Assembly (NCBI GenBank): GCA_017311315.1
Contig: CM029620.1
Coordinates: forward strand, 2,466,056-2,530,055
Origin: Dendrocalamus latiflorus
Lineage: Eukaryota > Streptophyta > Magnoliopsida > Poales > Poaceae
Length of the DNA stretch: 64,000 bases
Direction: 5' to 3'
Positions 23,794 to 35,157 of this stretch are shown piece after piece. The notes under the pieces were generated by a model. The model ran no database searches, was not told the DNA's origin, and worked only from the letters and a program-made list of their open reading frames with translations. Each line of letters begins with the position of its first letter. Positions within the stretch are counted from its first letter, which is position 1. The position numbers were made by a program, and so were the translations under genes.

Positions 23794-26669
23794 TCAGCCT
23801 TCGCGCGGTGCCGAGGGACCCGTGCCGCTGCCATGGCCTTGGGAAACTCCTTCAAGCCAACGGAGAAAGTCCCCTCCCCCGCGCAGCGTTTGCTGTACTG
23901 CAACCCTCGCCGCATCCTCCCCGACATGACCCCAGATCCGCCGGTGGAAGTTCCGGAGGCCAGGCTCGATGGAGCGAATAGCGTACGGCAGTGCCTCTGA
24001 CCGGCCAAGAAGATCCAGGTGAGGGTTCACCAGCTCCTGCATGTGCCTACACCCACAGGTGTGCAGCATGCCGAGGGCAATGGACGCGCCATGATAGCCG
24101 CAGTGCTCCCCGAAAGTCTTGGCGCTGCGGAGCGCGACGCCCGCCCCCTCCTCGATCAGCCCAAGCATCTCCATCAGGTCCTCTGGCCCGTGAGTGGCGT
24201 CGGGCACGTCAACGCACAGATCGCGGAGGGCTCGGTTCAGAGACTCCATTGCCCCCAAGCTGACGTGGACGCATCGTCCAAGGCGCGGGTCTTCCCTGCA
24301 AGAGTCTCGGCCAGCTGGGTCTTCTCCTCCTCCAAGGCGGCAATCTGCCGCAGGAAGGAGGCGCATTCCTCTGCCGCGGCGCGCTTGACTTCCTCAGCCT
24401 CAACTTATATGGATGACAGGGCACCCTCCAGCGCGCGGAGCTCTTCGTCCTTTGTCGCGTGAGCGTCATGCGCTTCACGAAGGCTGGCTTCTAGGGCCCT
24501 CCGCTCCCGGATACGGGCCTCGTCTAGCACGTCGCTAATGACAAGCGTCTGAAAATAGCACTGAAAGTCACCAGGTGCCCGGTAGCACCATACAAAACTC
24601 GCGGCACACGTACTCACCCTTTTTTCCGAGGCCCGCAGTACCAGCGCTAGGTGGTCTCCCTCGCACGACGACAGCATCCACCGGTCAAGGCTGCCGCCCA
24701 GACGCGGGAGGTAGTCAGACAAGATGGGTTCTGGCCCCACCGCGTCGAGGGCTGTGGAGGCTTCGGCCGCTTCGATAGCGTCAGATGCCGGCGCGACACC
24801 CTGCACAAGGTTTTGGACTTCGCGCACACCCCCGTTGCTCGATCCTTCACCACGCCCGGGAGACCTCGTCTCGCCTGATGCCGACGGAATGAGCGAGCAG
24901 ATCGGAGAGAGTTTCGCGAAGTCGAGCGGAGAGAAGGAGCCACGCTTACCTTCTGCACCCCTCGCCGCAATAGGAGGTGGTGTCTGTTCGGCCACCGACC
25001 GGGGCGTCAGCGCCTCGGTGGTCGGGTGGGAGGCCCCCTCGGCAGCATCGGGCGCCACAATTCCAAGCATGGGGCCCGCAACGTTGTAGCGACCCATCGG
25101 AGGTGGGGGAGACTACATCCGAGGACATTAGCGGCCGCAGCTCCTACCACACCTTCGGTCTCCGCCGCGCCGGACGTGTCCCTGGTAGCAGCAGCACCAT
25201 CGGCCGCGGCCCTCTCGCTAGGCGTGACGTTCCTTTCCGGGCTGGCGGGCTCCGGCCTAGTGAAGGTCGTGCCCGTACGCTCAGCAACATCCGCGGATGG
25301 TGCGGCAGGGGGAATCGAGGCGGCGTGCCCCGCCGAACTGGTCCGGCCAGGCGCGTCATCAGTCGAGCGTCCTGCCCCAGCGGCGCCAGCTGCCGAGGTG
25401 GCTGGCAGGCTGGGTACGGCAGCCTCAGAGCGAGCCCGGCGCCGCGAAGACGAGGCGTCTGCACGGCCGCCACCGCCATGATGGCCCGGAGTCCCCGCAT
25501 GAGTCTCTGCTGGTATTGGGCGTTCCGGCACAGCAATACCCAAAACCTCGCTTGTGCGGTTCACCCGCCCTTGCTTCGCCGTTTGGGTCGCAGCCTCGCG
25601 TAGCTTGTGCTCCTCGAGTGTGTATGGGCCGAGCAACACCTTAGCCGCGTGCTCCGCATCTTCTAGCCAGGCCACTGCACAAAAGACGGCGGGGCGATCA
25701 CGTGAGAACAAGTGCGGATACGTCAAGAAGTGCCTACTGCACGATAAACAACTTACAAGGAGCGGAGGGCGGAAGCAGGCAAGACAATGACGGGCGCACC
25801 CCGTGCTCTCGGTCGTCGCCTGTACCTCCACCGGGCAGAGAGTGGCGCCACCCCGTACATTGTAAATTCTTCCGCCAAGTTGCGCATACTCAGCCGGCGG
25901 GCAACGTCGGCAAGCCTCCATAGCCTCCGAGCGTCATCGGCCTCCGGCTGCACACTTGGCGAGCTGTTGAACGAGATCGGCTCACCTCGGCATAGCAGGC
26001 CACTCGTGCTCGTCACGACGTAATAAAACCACCGCCGCGTCCAGCCGGATCCCACCTCTCCAGATTGGCCGGCGCAGGGAACAGCGTCGTACAGGACGCT
26101 CGTAGCACGAAATCCACGCAACCAAAGTTGGATACAGCCCTCTCAACCTTCTTGGGTCGACAGCGCGCGTCGTGCAGGATGGCGAACAGGCTCGCGCTAG
26201 GACGTCGGCCTTCCGTCCGCGTAGCCCATGTGAAGACAGCTAGACGGATTAGGGCGTTGGGCGTCAGCTGCGCTCGCTCCAACCCGTAGGTCCGAAGAAC
26301 TTCGCCCACAAACATCGTTGAGGGCATTCGAAGGCCGGCGTCGAAGAACGCAATGAAGATGATCACCTCCATTTCCTGGGGCTTCGGCTCCGTCTCGTCA
26401 CGGCGGGGTAGGCGAGCCCCATCGCGCTCCTCGATCTTCCCTTCCCGTACAAGCTGCTGCAGCATCTCTTCAGTCGCGCGGCTCCTCCCCAGCACACGGG
26501 AGCAGCGACCCCCTGAGTGTTCCATGGCGTCCCACCGTTTGTCGCCGTGCGAACGCCCCCGCAGCACTAGCTCGTAATCTTCGGAAGGGAAGGACAACTC
26601 GTCCCGGCTAGACGGGAAGCCGCCGCCAGGCTGGCGGGAGGCACCGTCATTACCAGCCATTGTTCTCAA
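23794..26669 (-). pseudogene. Gypsy B antisense gene (Transposase_28-type protein)
   Basis: Successive - strand frames appear to be exons or broken parts of one gene. The first (26669-26013, 218 codons) starts MAGNDGASRQPGG and contains IIFIAFFDAGLRMPSTMFVG and LERAQLTPNALIRLAVF. These resemble the 'putative gypsy type transposon' domain (Pfam Transposase_28) found in grass Tat elements. It then slips to the neighbouring frame near 26040 (RRWFYYVV). The next parts (25700-25007) are Ala/Ser/Pro-rich. At 25097-24405 there is a charged, coiled-coil-like end (IRERRALEASLREAHDAHA). At 24366-23794 there is a helical tail. Intron borders are not certain. Function is unknown; Tat antisense frames are described in the literature but not understood. 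Confidence 0.65.
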
Positions 26670-27225
26670 GATTAGGGCAGAAGGGCTATCAACGCGAAAT
26701 AAGCAGAGCTAGGCGACAGGCGAGAAAGAGTGCCCCCACCACAGCCATGGCGCTTTATAAAGCCCGTTCGCCCCCTCTGCGACCAGAAGCGCAGCCAGAT
26801 TAAAAACTCCCAGCGGTTCGACTACCCACGACTGGAAAGAACCGCCGGCATCTGGAGGAGCGTGCCCGGTAGGTGGCCAAGCAGCGCACAACACCAGCAC
26901 GGGACCAACACGCGTCCCGCCTGCCTAGGGAAGAGGTGAACGGCCGCCCTCACGCAACCGCTCACATCCCACGACGCACCAGGCATAAACCGCCGTGTAC
27001 CCCACCCACGGAGGGCAGACTGCGAGACGCGACAGCCTTCCCTCTGACAGGCCAGGCGTCGGCACGATTCCAGCCGCCATTAAAAGCGCACTACCCAACC
27101 GTGGGGCACAATCGTCCCGAAGTGCAGCGACATCAGCGGCGCAAGGCCCATTCTCACTACAGCGTCAGCCGCGACCCCGACTCGGTCCCCAATACCGACC
27201 TCAGAGCCAAGTCTGACCTGGGCAG
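26670..27225 (-). promoter_or_regulatory. Putative antisense promoter with TATA-like box at 26754-26761
   Basis: On the - strand the palindrome TTTATAAA (26754-26761, reading CTTTATAAAG with its flanks) lies 85-92 bp upstream of the ATG at 26669, a normal plant TATA-to-start spacing. The rest of the 550-bp gap has no gene. This is inference: no transcript evidence is visible in sequence. Confidence 0.45.
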
Positions 27226-29240
27226 AGCGCGCGCGCCTACTTCGGCTAGGCGCCAGCTCCGCTGCCACCCGTTCGAAGGGTAGGGGACGGAGCGCGCGCG
27301 TATACTTCGGCTATGCGCCAGCTCCGCTGCCACCCGTTCGAAGGGTAGGGGACGGAGCGCGCGCGTCTACTTCGGCTAGGCGCCAGCTCCGCTGCCACCC
27401 CTTCGAAGGGTGGGGGACGGAGCGCACGCGTCTACTTCGGCTAGGCGCCAGATCCGCTGCCACCCGTTCGAGGGGTGGGGGACGGAGCGCGCGCGTCTAC
27501 TTCGGCTAGGCGCCAGCTCCGCTGCCACCCATTCGACGGGTGGGGGACGAAGCGCGCGCGTCTACTTCGGCTAGGCGCGAGCTCCGCTGCCACCCGTTCG
27601 AAGGGTGGGGGACGGAGCGCGCGCGTCTACTTCGGCTAGGCGCCAGCTCCGCTGCCACCCGTTCGAAGGGTAGGGACGGAGCGCGCGCGTCTACTTCGGC
27701 TAGGCGCCAGCTCGGTTGCCACCCGTTCGAAGGGTAGGGACGGAGCGCGCGTGTCTACTTCGGCTAGGCGCCAGCTCCGCTGCCACCCTTTCGAAGGGTG
27801 GGGGACGGAGCGCGTGCGCGTCTACTTCGGCTAGGCGCCAGCTCCGCTGCCACCCGTTCGAAGGGTGGGGGACGGAGTGCTTGCGCGTCTACTTCGGCTA
27901 GGCGCAAGCTCCGCTGCCACCCGTTCGAAGGGTAGGGGACGCAACGCGCATCTACTTCGGCTAGGCGCCAGCTCCGCTGCCACCCGTTCGAAGGGTGGTG
28001 GACGGAGCGCGTGCGTCTACTTTGGCTAGGCGCGAGCTCCGCTGCCACCCGTTCGAAGGGTGGGGGACGGAGCACGCGCGTCTACTTCGGCTACGGGTGG
28101 GGGACGAAGCGCGCGCGTCTACTTCGGCAAGGTGCCAGCTCCGCTGCCACCCGTTCGAAGTGTCGGGGACAGAGCGCGCGCGTCTACTTCGGCTAGGTGC
28201 CAGCTCCGCTGCCTCCCGTTCGAAGGGTAGGGGATGGAGCGCGCGCGTCTACTTCGGCTAGGCGCCAGCTCCGCTGCCACCCGTTCAAAGGGTGGGGGAC
28301 GGAGCGCGCGCGTCTACTTCAGCTAGGCGCGAGCTCCGCTGCCACCCGTTCGAAGGGTCGGGGACGGAGCGCGCACGTCTACTTCGGCTAGGCGCCAACT
28401 CCGCTAACACCCATTCGAAGGGTAGGGGACGGAGCGCGCGTCTACTTCGGCTAGGCGCCAGCTCCGCTGCCACCCGTTCGAAGGGTAGGGGACGGAGCGC
28501 GCGCGTCTACTTCGGATAAGCGCCAGCTCCACTGCCACCCTTTCGAAGGGTGAGGGACGGAGCGCATGCGCGTCTACGTCGGCTTGGCGCCAGCTCCGCT
28601 GCCACCCGTTCGAAGGGTAGGGGACGGAGCTCGCGCGTCTACCTCGGCTAGGCGCCAGCTCCGCTGCCACCCGTTCGAAGGGTAGGGGACAGAGCGCGCG
28701 CGTCTACTTCGGCTAGGCGCCAGCTCCGCTGCCACCCGTTCGAGGGGTTGGGGACGAAGCGCGCGTGTCTACTTCGGTTAGGCGCCAGCTCCGCTGCCAC
28801 CCGTTCGAAGGGTGGGGGACGCAGCGCGCACGTCTACTTCGGCTAGGCGCGAGCTCCGCTGCCACCCGTTCGAAGGGTCGGGGACGCAGCGCGCGCGTCT
28901 ACTTCGGCTAGGCGCCAGCTCCGCTACCACCCGTTCGAAGGGTAGGGGACGGTGCGCGCGTCTACTTCGGCTAGGCGGCAGCTCCGCTGCCACCCGTTCG
29001 AAGGGTAGGGGACGGAGCGCGCGCGTCTACTTCGGCTAGGCACCAGCTCCGCTGCCACCCGTTCGAAGGGTAGGGGACGGAGCGCGCGCGTCTACTTCGG
29101 CTAGGCGCCAGCTCCGCTGCCACCCATTCGACGGGTGGGGGACGGAGCGCGTGCGCGTCTACTTCGGCTAGGCGCCAGCTCCGCTGCCACCCGTTCTAAG
29201 GGTAAGGGACGGAGCGCGTGCGTCTACTTCGGTCGCAATC
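27226..29240 (+). repeat. 65-bp GC-rich tandem array in gypsy B (about 31-32 units)
   Basis: TACTTCGGCTAGGCGCCAGC recurs every 65 bp (27238, 27303, 27368, 27433, 27498, 27563 and on), with some units of 62-67 bp and one short unit near 28080-28118. Each unit has GCGCGCGCG, the near-palindrome ACCCGTTCGAAGGGT and GGGGACGGA. Short open frames in both directions are translations of the array and are not genes. It lies between the antisense promoter gap and the 3' LTR. Confidence 0.93.
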
Positions 29241-29396
29241 CGGCCATCAGCTTCGGCTACGGCCTCAGCCCCGGGACACGCTGGACATCGAAGCTCCGCA
29301 AGTTCGGAGAGATTCACAGGCCGCAGGGACGGAGGGGGCCAAAGGACTCGGCAACATGGCTTCGGCCCTGTGAAGCCCTTTACCATGGGAGGCTCC
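29241..29396 (+). other. Gypsy B 3' internal end
   Basis: Unique sequence between the array and the 3' LTR. It contains GGCAACATGGCTTCGG, shared with 950-1000, and ends CATGGGAGGCTCC, the position of the polypurine tract, which is only weakly purine-rich. Confidence 0.6.
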
Positions 29397-29641
29397 TGTT
29401 GTAGGGGTGGCCCCCACCTAATCCCAGCAAGCCTGGTAGAAGATTGTAAGGCCTAGAATAGGCCATGTGTAATGACATAAATGCCCCTGAAAGGGATACT
29501 CAGATGTAAGGGCATAATTGTAAAAGCACTCCCCATGTATATATATATGGAATACAGGCCATGGGGGGACCCAGGCCATTACTCATCTCTCTCACTCTCC
29601 ACTACCATCTCTCTCTCTCTGTTTGGTCTGTAACCACAACA
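29397..29641 (+). repeat. Gypsy B 3' LTR (245 bp)
   Basis: Matches 17291-17533 from TGTTGTAGGGG to AACCACAACA. One extra CT in the CT run explains the 2-bp length difference. Confidence 0.93.
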
Positions 29642-29663
29642 ATCGGGAACCCCATCCCCTTCA
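29642..29663 (+). repeat. Terminal 22 bp of gypsy A 3' LTR
   Basis: ATCGGGAACC followed by a segment ending CCCCTTCA corresponds to the 5' LTR end (10628-10647, ATCGGGAACC to CCCCTTCA) apart from a CCA/TG difference. ATCGG is the right TSD of B. The next five bases, CCTCC, are the right TSD of A. Confidence 0.88.
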
Positions 29664-31977
29664 CCTCCCAATTCCACTTCCTGTCCTCCTCAAATACCAC
29701 ATCCCGGCTGACAAGAAGCCTTTTGCTATAGGTATCATATAGGCGATGAGCTTTACATCCTTCCTCAACTCCAGATATAATACTGCTCTACTCCTGTCAT
29801 CCAATTTCTTCAAGTGGACAGTAGGTATCTTTGCGTGTGCAGTATAACCAAAGATCTTTAGATATGCCAAACTCGGTTTCCTACCTATCCATGCCTCATA
29901 CAGGGTGACACTGTCTAGAGCTTCGGTCGGCACCTAGTTTAGCAGGTAAACAGCATGTCGAGCTACCTCTCCACATATCATGCCTAGCACTCCCATAGTC
30001 TTCAGAAGGCTTCGGGTTGTTGCCAGCACAGTCCGATTCCAACGCTCTACCACCCCATTCTACTAAGGTGAATAAGGTGTAGTGAGATGCTAGCGGACTC
30101 CTTCTTCATCACAAAACTATGCGAATTGTTTTGACAACTCACCACCCTGGTTGGTCCTTAGAGTCTTCAGACTACACCCAGTCTCCTTCTCAGCCAGTAC
30201 CTTAAACTTCTTGAAAGCATTGATAGCTTTGGCTTTTGACTTTAGTGTGTATAACCACATCATCCGGCTGAAATCATCAACAAGCAGTATGAATTACTTG
30301 CTCTCAACCTGGTTTGAGGTGTGATCGGGCCACACAATCTGCCTGAACAAGTTCTAATAGCTGCACTGCTCTGTACTCTGCTTGACTTGGGAAGGGTAAT
30401 CGGCTTTGCTTTGCTAGCAAATAGCCCTAACAGATTTGTGCAGGTTGTTCTAATCTTGTCACTCCCTGCACCATAACTTTGTCGACCATCAGTTTCATTG
30501 CCTGAAAATTAAGGTGCCCCAACCGAGCATACCACAACCACTTCGATTTGGCCAAGGACTCTGTAAGACAAACTGGAGCACAAGTATGCAAAATGATCTT
30601 ATACAATATGTTGGCCGTGTGTTTCACCTTCATCATGAGTTTACCGGTCCTGTCATACATCTGAAGCAGATTATCTAGGAGCACAATCTTGGTGCCATCC
30701 TCTATCAATTGTCCTAAACTCACGATATTATTGCAAAGACTAGGGATTTACTATACCTCTATCAACACCCGCTGCTCTCCATTCTTGCACCCGAACAGGA
30801 TTGAGCATTTTTCCTTGATTTGTACAGCCGATCCATCACCGAAGCTTACCTTGCCGATGATGCTTTCATCAAGCTCAGTGAAGAATTATTATTGTCCCAT
30901 CATGTGGTTACTAGCACCATTGTCTAGATACCACACTCTGGAAGTAGGCTGCTCCAGAATTGTGACATGCTCGTCACCTTCTGCACGCAAGTCCAATAGA
31001 ACATGTTGCTCATTCAGAAGCACTAAATTACACAGCACCCCGCATATACTATCAACATCAGGGTTGGCTCTTCCTCCTAGCCTTGCGTTAGGTTCACCAC
31101 CTCTCGGCGCTTGTTGCGACATTCAGAAGCGTAGTGCCCCTTGTTATCACAATTGAAACACTGGATGTGACTTTTGTCCCTACCACCTCCAGCGCCTTCC
31201 TTTCCCATCCCGCCAGAGTTGGCGGAACATCCTCGACCATGCCCACAGCCATGCCCTCTGCCACGACCTCTGCCCCGACCATGTCCGTTTGAGTTTCCAG
31301 CACCTCGCCCCTTGTTGCTTGCTGATGACTCCCGCCACGGCCTTTCTGCCACTCCAACCACTCAGTGTGAGTAAGGAGGAGCTGTATACCGATGTTGGTG
31401 TTGCCAACGCAATGACGGATCCTCTTCTCACATGCCTTCAGCCACCCTATAGCCTCCTCAAACGACATCATCTCCAGATCAGAGTACAGAATTTGTTGGG
31501 CGCTGAGTCAAGAAGCTTCTTTGTAAGCACTGGGTCATCCAAGGTTGTACCAAGCATTTTGTACTTGCTCGTCATCCCGCTTAACTTCCTGGTAAAGTCA
31601 TTGATGGACTCTCCCTTCTTCATGCGCAATGCTGTAAACTTGTTCTGTAATGTTTGCAGACATGCCTTTTACAACCGGTCTGCCTCGAGGTATATGATTT
31701 TCAAAGAATCCCATACCTCCTTGGCTATTTTCTTCTTGGGCACTAGCAGAAGAATATCTTCGGGTATGGCTTGCAAAATGAAAGCCCGCCCTGACTTGTC
31801 CTTCTTGACCACCACGACCACTCTGGCTATCAGTTCGATGGCCTCCCAGATCCCCTAGGCATCCAGCAGCGCCTCCATCTTGATCTCCCACGCAGTTTAG
31901 TTGGAGGATGTCAGCATGGGGTAGTAGAAGGGCACGCCGCCGCTCTCTTTCGCTGCTTGCTGCGTGGTGATGGCTAT
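29664..31977 (-). pseudogene. Copia gag, protease and integrase, decayed
   Basis: On the - strand, gag begins near 31977, where ATA stands in the place of a start ATG. Next come SSN-stop-TAWEIKMEALLD (the Tyr is now a stop), a CCHC knuckle CFNCDNKGHYASEC near 31160-31120, and protease WYLDNGASNHMMG near 30930. The gag-pre-integrase segment has LWYARLGHLNFQAMKLM (about 30550). The integrase end has YEAWIGRKPSLAYLKIFGY (about 29890). Reading reaches KWNWE at the insertion point of A and continues in frame at 9718, which shows that A split one coding region. Several stops and shifts inactivate it. Confidence 0.85.
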
Positions 31978-32011
31978 CAGCTTGAACCGTGGGTATTTGG
32001 GCATGCACCGT

Positions 32012-32023
32012 ACTCCGATACCA
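32012..32023 (-). promoter_or_regulatory. Copia primer binding site
   Basis: On the - strand TGGTATCGGAGT lies two bases inside the 5' LTR. It resembles the tRNA-Met primer site TGGTATCAGAGC with two transitions. Confidence 0.75.
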
Positions 32024-32025
32024 AG

Positions 32026-32872
32026 TGTTGGAAAACACCTATGGATCAACATGCCTAAATCGCCGGCGAGTACTCTGTTGTCGAACAAAAAACAGGGTAG
32101 AACAGAGACGAGAAGGCGCAAGAACAGAGTTGTATGAGGCGGAGAGTGTTCAGGGCAATTTTTTCTCATATTCACTTTCTTCACACCTTTGACTTACAAC
32201 TCAACTCAATTTACAGACTCTTTTTGCATTCAGAACTATACTCACTGAGGTCTGGACCAGTGATCTTGCTTGCCCAGTGATCATACCGGGCACAACCAAC
32301 TACCTCGCTGTCTGCCCATACCGGGCAGTTCGCCAACTGAAGGATGGCCTGCGTCATCCACGATCACCCATGCTGATGCCTGCTACAGTTACCACCAACT
32401 GCTACAGTAATCGCCGACTGCTACAATGATTGGCTGCACAACCACAGCTTGTATTTGACCGCTTCTCCGACCACAGCTTGTTTTCGGCCGCCTCTTTGAC
32501 CTCAGCATGTCTTCGACCACGGCATTGTAGTTACGACCTCTATAGCCACTGACACTGTAGCTACAACCACGCACACACAGGCGCCACGACCGCTGTGCTT
32601 CGACCACGCACACGTAGGAACCATGATCACAGCGCCTATGACCACAGCGCCTACGACCATATAGACCGGTTGTAAACAACCACATAGACACCAGTCGTTA
32701 CGACCACACAGAGAACCTGTTGTTACGACCACATAGAGAACCGGTCATAATGACCACACAGACACCGGTCGTTATGACCACATAGGCACCGGTCATTATG
32801 ACCACACAGAGACCTTATCGTTACGACCACATAGACCGGTCATAAATGACCGCACAGAAAAACTCCTGCCAA
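32026..32872 (-). repeat. Copia 5' LTR, main part (tail at 38960-38979)
   Basis: Begins TGTTGGAAAACACC on the + strand and follows the left LTR, including the ACGACCACA-type short repeats. It stops at the MITE TSD CCTGCCAA (32865-32872). The last 20 bases of the LTR (GTCAGGTTTATTCCACCACA) are found at 38960-38979, after the second TSD copy, and match 7873-7892. Confidence 0.88.
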
Positions 32873-32986
32873 CAGGGGCGGATTCATACCCCGGGCAGGG
32901 TAGGCTTCAGCCCGAGGTGTGGAAAAATATCTAGTGTACAGTCTAGGTAAATTCAGTCCAGCCTGAGTAATATTCCATGGTACAGA

Positions 32987-33410
32987 CACTACTACAGAAA
33001 ACCACATTACAGACGGTTCAGAAACGTCATCACAGACGGTTTTCTGAACCGTCTGAAATTATGGGTCAGTGATAATCCAAGTTATCACAGACGGTTTTTG
33101 AACGGTCTGTGATTATGCGATATCACAGACGGTTTTTCATTAAAAACCGTCTGTGATTATCCGATATCACAGACGGTTTTGTACTAAAACCCGTCTGTGA
33201 TTATCCGATATCACAGACGGTTTTTTCTTTTATCCGATATCACAGACGGTTTTGTACTAAAAATCGTCTGTGATTATCCGATATCACAGACGGTTTTTAG
33301 AAAAAACCGTCTGTGATATCGGATAATCACAGACGGTTTTTAATGAAAAACCGTCTGTGATATCGCATAATCACAGACGGTTTTTAATGAAAAACCGTCT
33401 GTGATACTCC
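32987..33410. repeat. CACTA left terminal and subterminal repeats
   Basis: The terminal repeat CACTACTACAGAAA is followed by alternating TCACAGACGGTTTT and AAAACCGTCTGTGA copies separated by short AT-rich spacers such as TTATCCGATA. These paired copies form hairpins. In the family, such motifs are binding sites for the element-encoded DNA-binding protein. Confidence 0.9.
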
Positions 33411-33952
33411 TCCCCCAGCAGAATCTATTTCTGTTTATAGCTAGCCTCAGGAAATGCTAGCCATGCCCTCTGAAACAAGCAGATAATCACAGACATAAAC
33501 ATATACAATTCACACATCTCATTTCATTTCAGATACATTTCACATCTCAATTCATTTCACAGACATAAAACATCCAATTGACAACGCACTGCATTTCACA
33601 AACATAAAGCATCCATTTCGCAAATCAATTCATTGAGTTGAAATAAAATATCCATTAACAAATACACAATTGTAAAAGATCTACACTGTATTTGCACTTA
33701 GAATTACAATAAAAAATCATTCTGGGCAGTGGAACTCTCCATCTGATCTTACGACTTTTGACCACAAAAACCAAATGAGCTCTCCTCGAATTTTTGCAAA
33801 ATCCGGCTGTGTCAATGCAGATGTAGAGATGGATGCACCCTGTCGATAGGAATATCAACGCGCGCATATATAAAACTGACATGTATGAAATAAATGTGGG
33901 AAGATTGACAAACCTTAGAATTAGTGATCTTGGTGGAAAGATCAACTGTTTC
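33411..33952. other. CACTA internal non-coding stretch
   Basis: AT-rich, with repeated CACATCTCATTTCATTTCAGA-like phrases at about 33510-33650. No gene is seen. Confidence 0.5.
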
Positions 33953-34200
33953 GTCAGGCGCATGACTGCCAATTCGAAGCATAGCATAGCATCCGAGGCA
34001 CATCCGAGGCCTGGTGCTGTGTCTTGAGGAATGCCAAGAGCTGGTATTCAGATGGGTTATGAGAATAAGATTCATAATTTATAGTTTGAGGAATGCCACA
34101 TCTGAAGACCAGCTCTTGGGATTCCTCAAGACACAGCTGCAGGCCTTGGATGTGCCTCGGATGCTACGCTATGCTTCAAATTGGCAGTCATGAGCCTGAC
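33953..34200. repeat. Long inverted repeat (about 105-bp arms, 40-bp loop)
   Basis: The left arm 33953-34055 and right arm 34096-34200 are reverse complements with about 12 mismatches or small indels. Both carry AGCATCCGAGGCACATCC and its complement. Weaker pairing extends about 20 bp further out (GTGGAAAG on both sides). Transcription across it would give a long foldback RNA. Confidence 0.85.
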
Positions 34201-34429
34201 GACACAATGTATTTCTTTCCACCCAAATGGTCAATGTATCTTTTGCAATAATCGCAAGATTTCTTTATCCAGATACACTAGAAAGAGATCAGGAGAGGAG
34301 TAGAGGGAAGGGGGAGAAGGGAGGAGAGGAGTAGAGGGAAGGGGGACCCAAATGATTTCAAACTATATACTATATACTATATACTATATACTAACACAAC
34401 ATGCAACATGTACCAATGTAAACTAAGCA

Positions 34430-34785
34430 ACTGCAGTAAACAATGTACCAATGTAGTATGTACCAAATAGCAAACTAATTAAGCTACTGTAGTAAACAAT
34501 GTAACAATGTAATATGTACCAAATAGCAAACTAATTAAGCTATTGCAGTAAACAATGTACCAATGTAATATGTACCAAGCATCAACCCTAAACACTAACA
34601 GTAAGCATGAAGCATCAACCCTAAATATGTACTAAGCAACTAACCATAACAGTATGAAGCATCAAGCATCAACCCTAAACACTAACAGTAAGCATGAAGC
34701 ATCAACCCTAAATATGTACTAAGCAACTAACCATAACAGTATGAAGCATCAAGCATCAACCCTAAACACTAACAGTAAGCATGAA
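34430..34785. repeat. Two short tandem repeat blocks inside the CACTA
   Basis: The block at about 34430-34580 repeats GCAGTAAACAATGTACCAATG units of about 64 bp, and the block at about 34588-34780 repeats AAGCATCAACCCTAAACACT-type units of about 87 bp. Non-coding. Confidence 0.75.
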
Positions 34786-34829
34786 GCTCGGGGAGGGATT
34801 TGATGACCTTACGGTTTTGGTGACCTTAG

Positions 34830-35100
34830 GGACGCAGGAGGAGGAGGCGGCGGCAACGGAGGAGGAGGAGGAGGCGGCGACGACGACGGAGGAGGAGGAG
34901 GAGGCGACGGGCTCAGGGAGGCGACGGAGGAGGAGGCGGCGGCGACGGAGGAGGAGGAGGCGACGGGCTCGGGGAGGCGGCGACGGAGGAGGAGGAGGCT
35001 GTGGCGACGTCTTCGTCCGGGGAGGCTGCCGGCGAGCGCTGGGGGAGGCAGCCGGCGAGGGCTCGGGGAGGCGGCGGCGACGACGGGCTCGGGATTTAGA
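34830..35100. repeat. GGAGGAGG low-complexity tract
   Basis: A (GGA/GGC)n-rich run that is open in several frames (Glu/Arg-rich on +, Pro/Ser-rich on -). It looks like simple sequence of a GC-rich exon or leader, and no domain is seen. Confidence 0.6.
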
Positions 35101-35157
35101 TCTAATCGAATAACTGCAACGCACACGGAAAACCCTAGCGAGAGGGTATATGTAGGA

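Larger units (their letters stand above)
17291..29641 (+). mobile_element. Ty3-gypsy element B (Tat lineage), 12.35 kb
   Basis: Bounded by LTRs of 243 and 245 bp and the TSD ATCGG (17286-17290 and 29642-29646). Gag, protease, RT, RNase H, a second archaeal-type RNase H and integrase lie on the + strand to 22894. A 54-bp array, an antisense gene, a promoter-like gap and a 65-bp array fill the 6.5 kb before the 3' LTR. The second RNase H and an antisense frame between pol and the 3' LTR are established marks of the Tat lineage. LTRs differ at five bases plus a 2-bp indel (about 2%), so B is younger than A, as the nesting requires. Coding defects make it non-autonomous now. Confidence 0.93.
9724..29663 (+). 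mobile_element. Ty3-gypsy element A (CRM-like chromovirus), interrupted by B
   Basis: The TSD CCTCC is at 9719-9723 and 29664-29668. The 5' LTR is 9724-10647, and the 3' LTR is 16383-17290 plus 29642-29663. Gag-pol runs on the + strand in the order protease, RT, RNase H, integrase. The primer site is tRNA-Met-like and the polypurine tract abuts the 3' LTR. Without B and its TSD, the element is about 7.58 kb. The last pol frame continues about 300 bases into the 3' LTR, and the LTR starts TGATGAGGACATC. Both traits fit the CRM clade as I know it, though assigning the clade is inference. By-eye LTR divergence is about 4.4% over 365 bases. Confidence 0.93.

Noticed and set aside
27226..29240. 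CRISPR-like repeat array
   Set aside because: Head-to-tail tandem repeats with no unique spacers, inside a plant retrotransposon.
32987..33410. Repeat-spacer pattern resembling a CRISPR array
   Set aside because: The motifs are CACTA subterminal repeats in both orientations next to a perfect CACTA terminal repeat, in a plant genome.
34781..35126. Glu/Arg-rich frame (+) and Pro/Ser-rich frames (-)
   Set aside because: Translations of a GGA/GGC simple-sequence tract, with no conserved segment.
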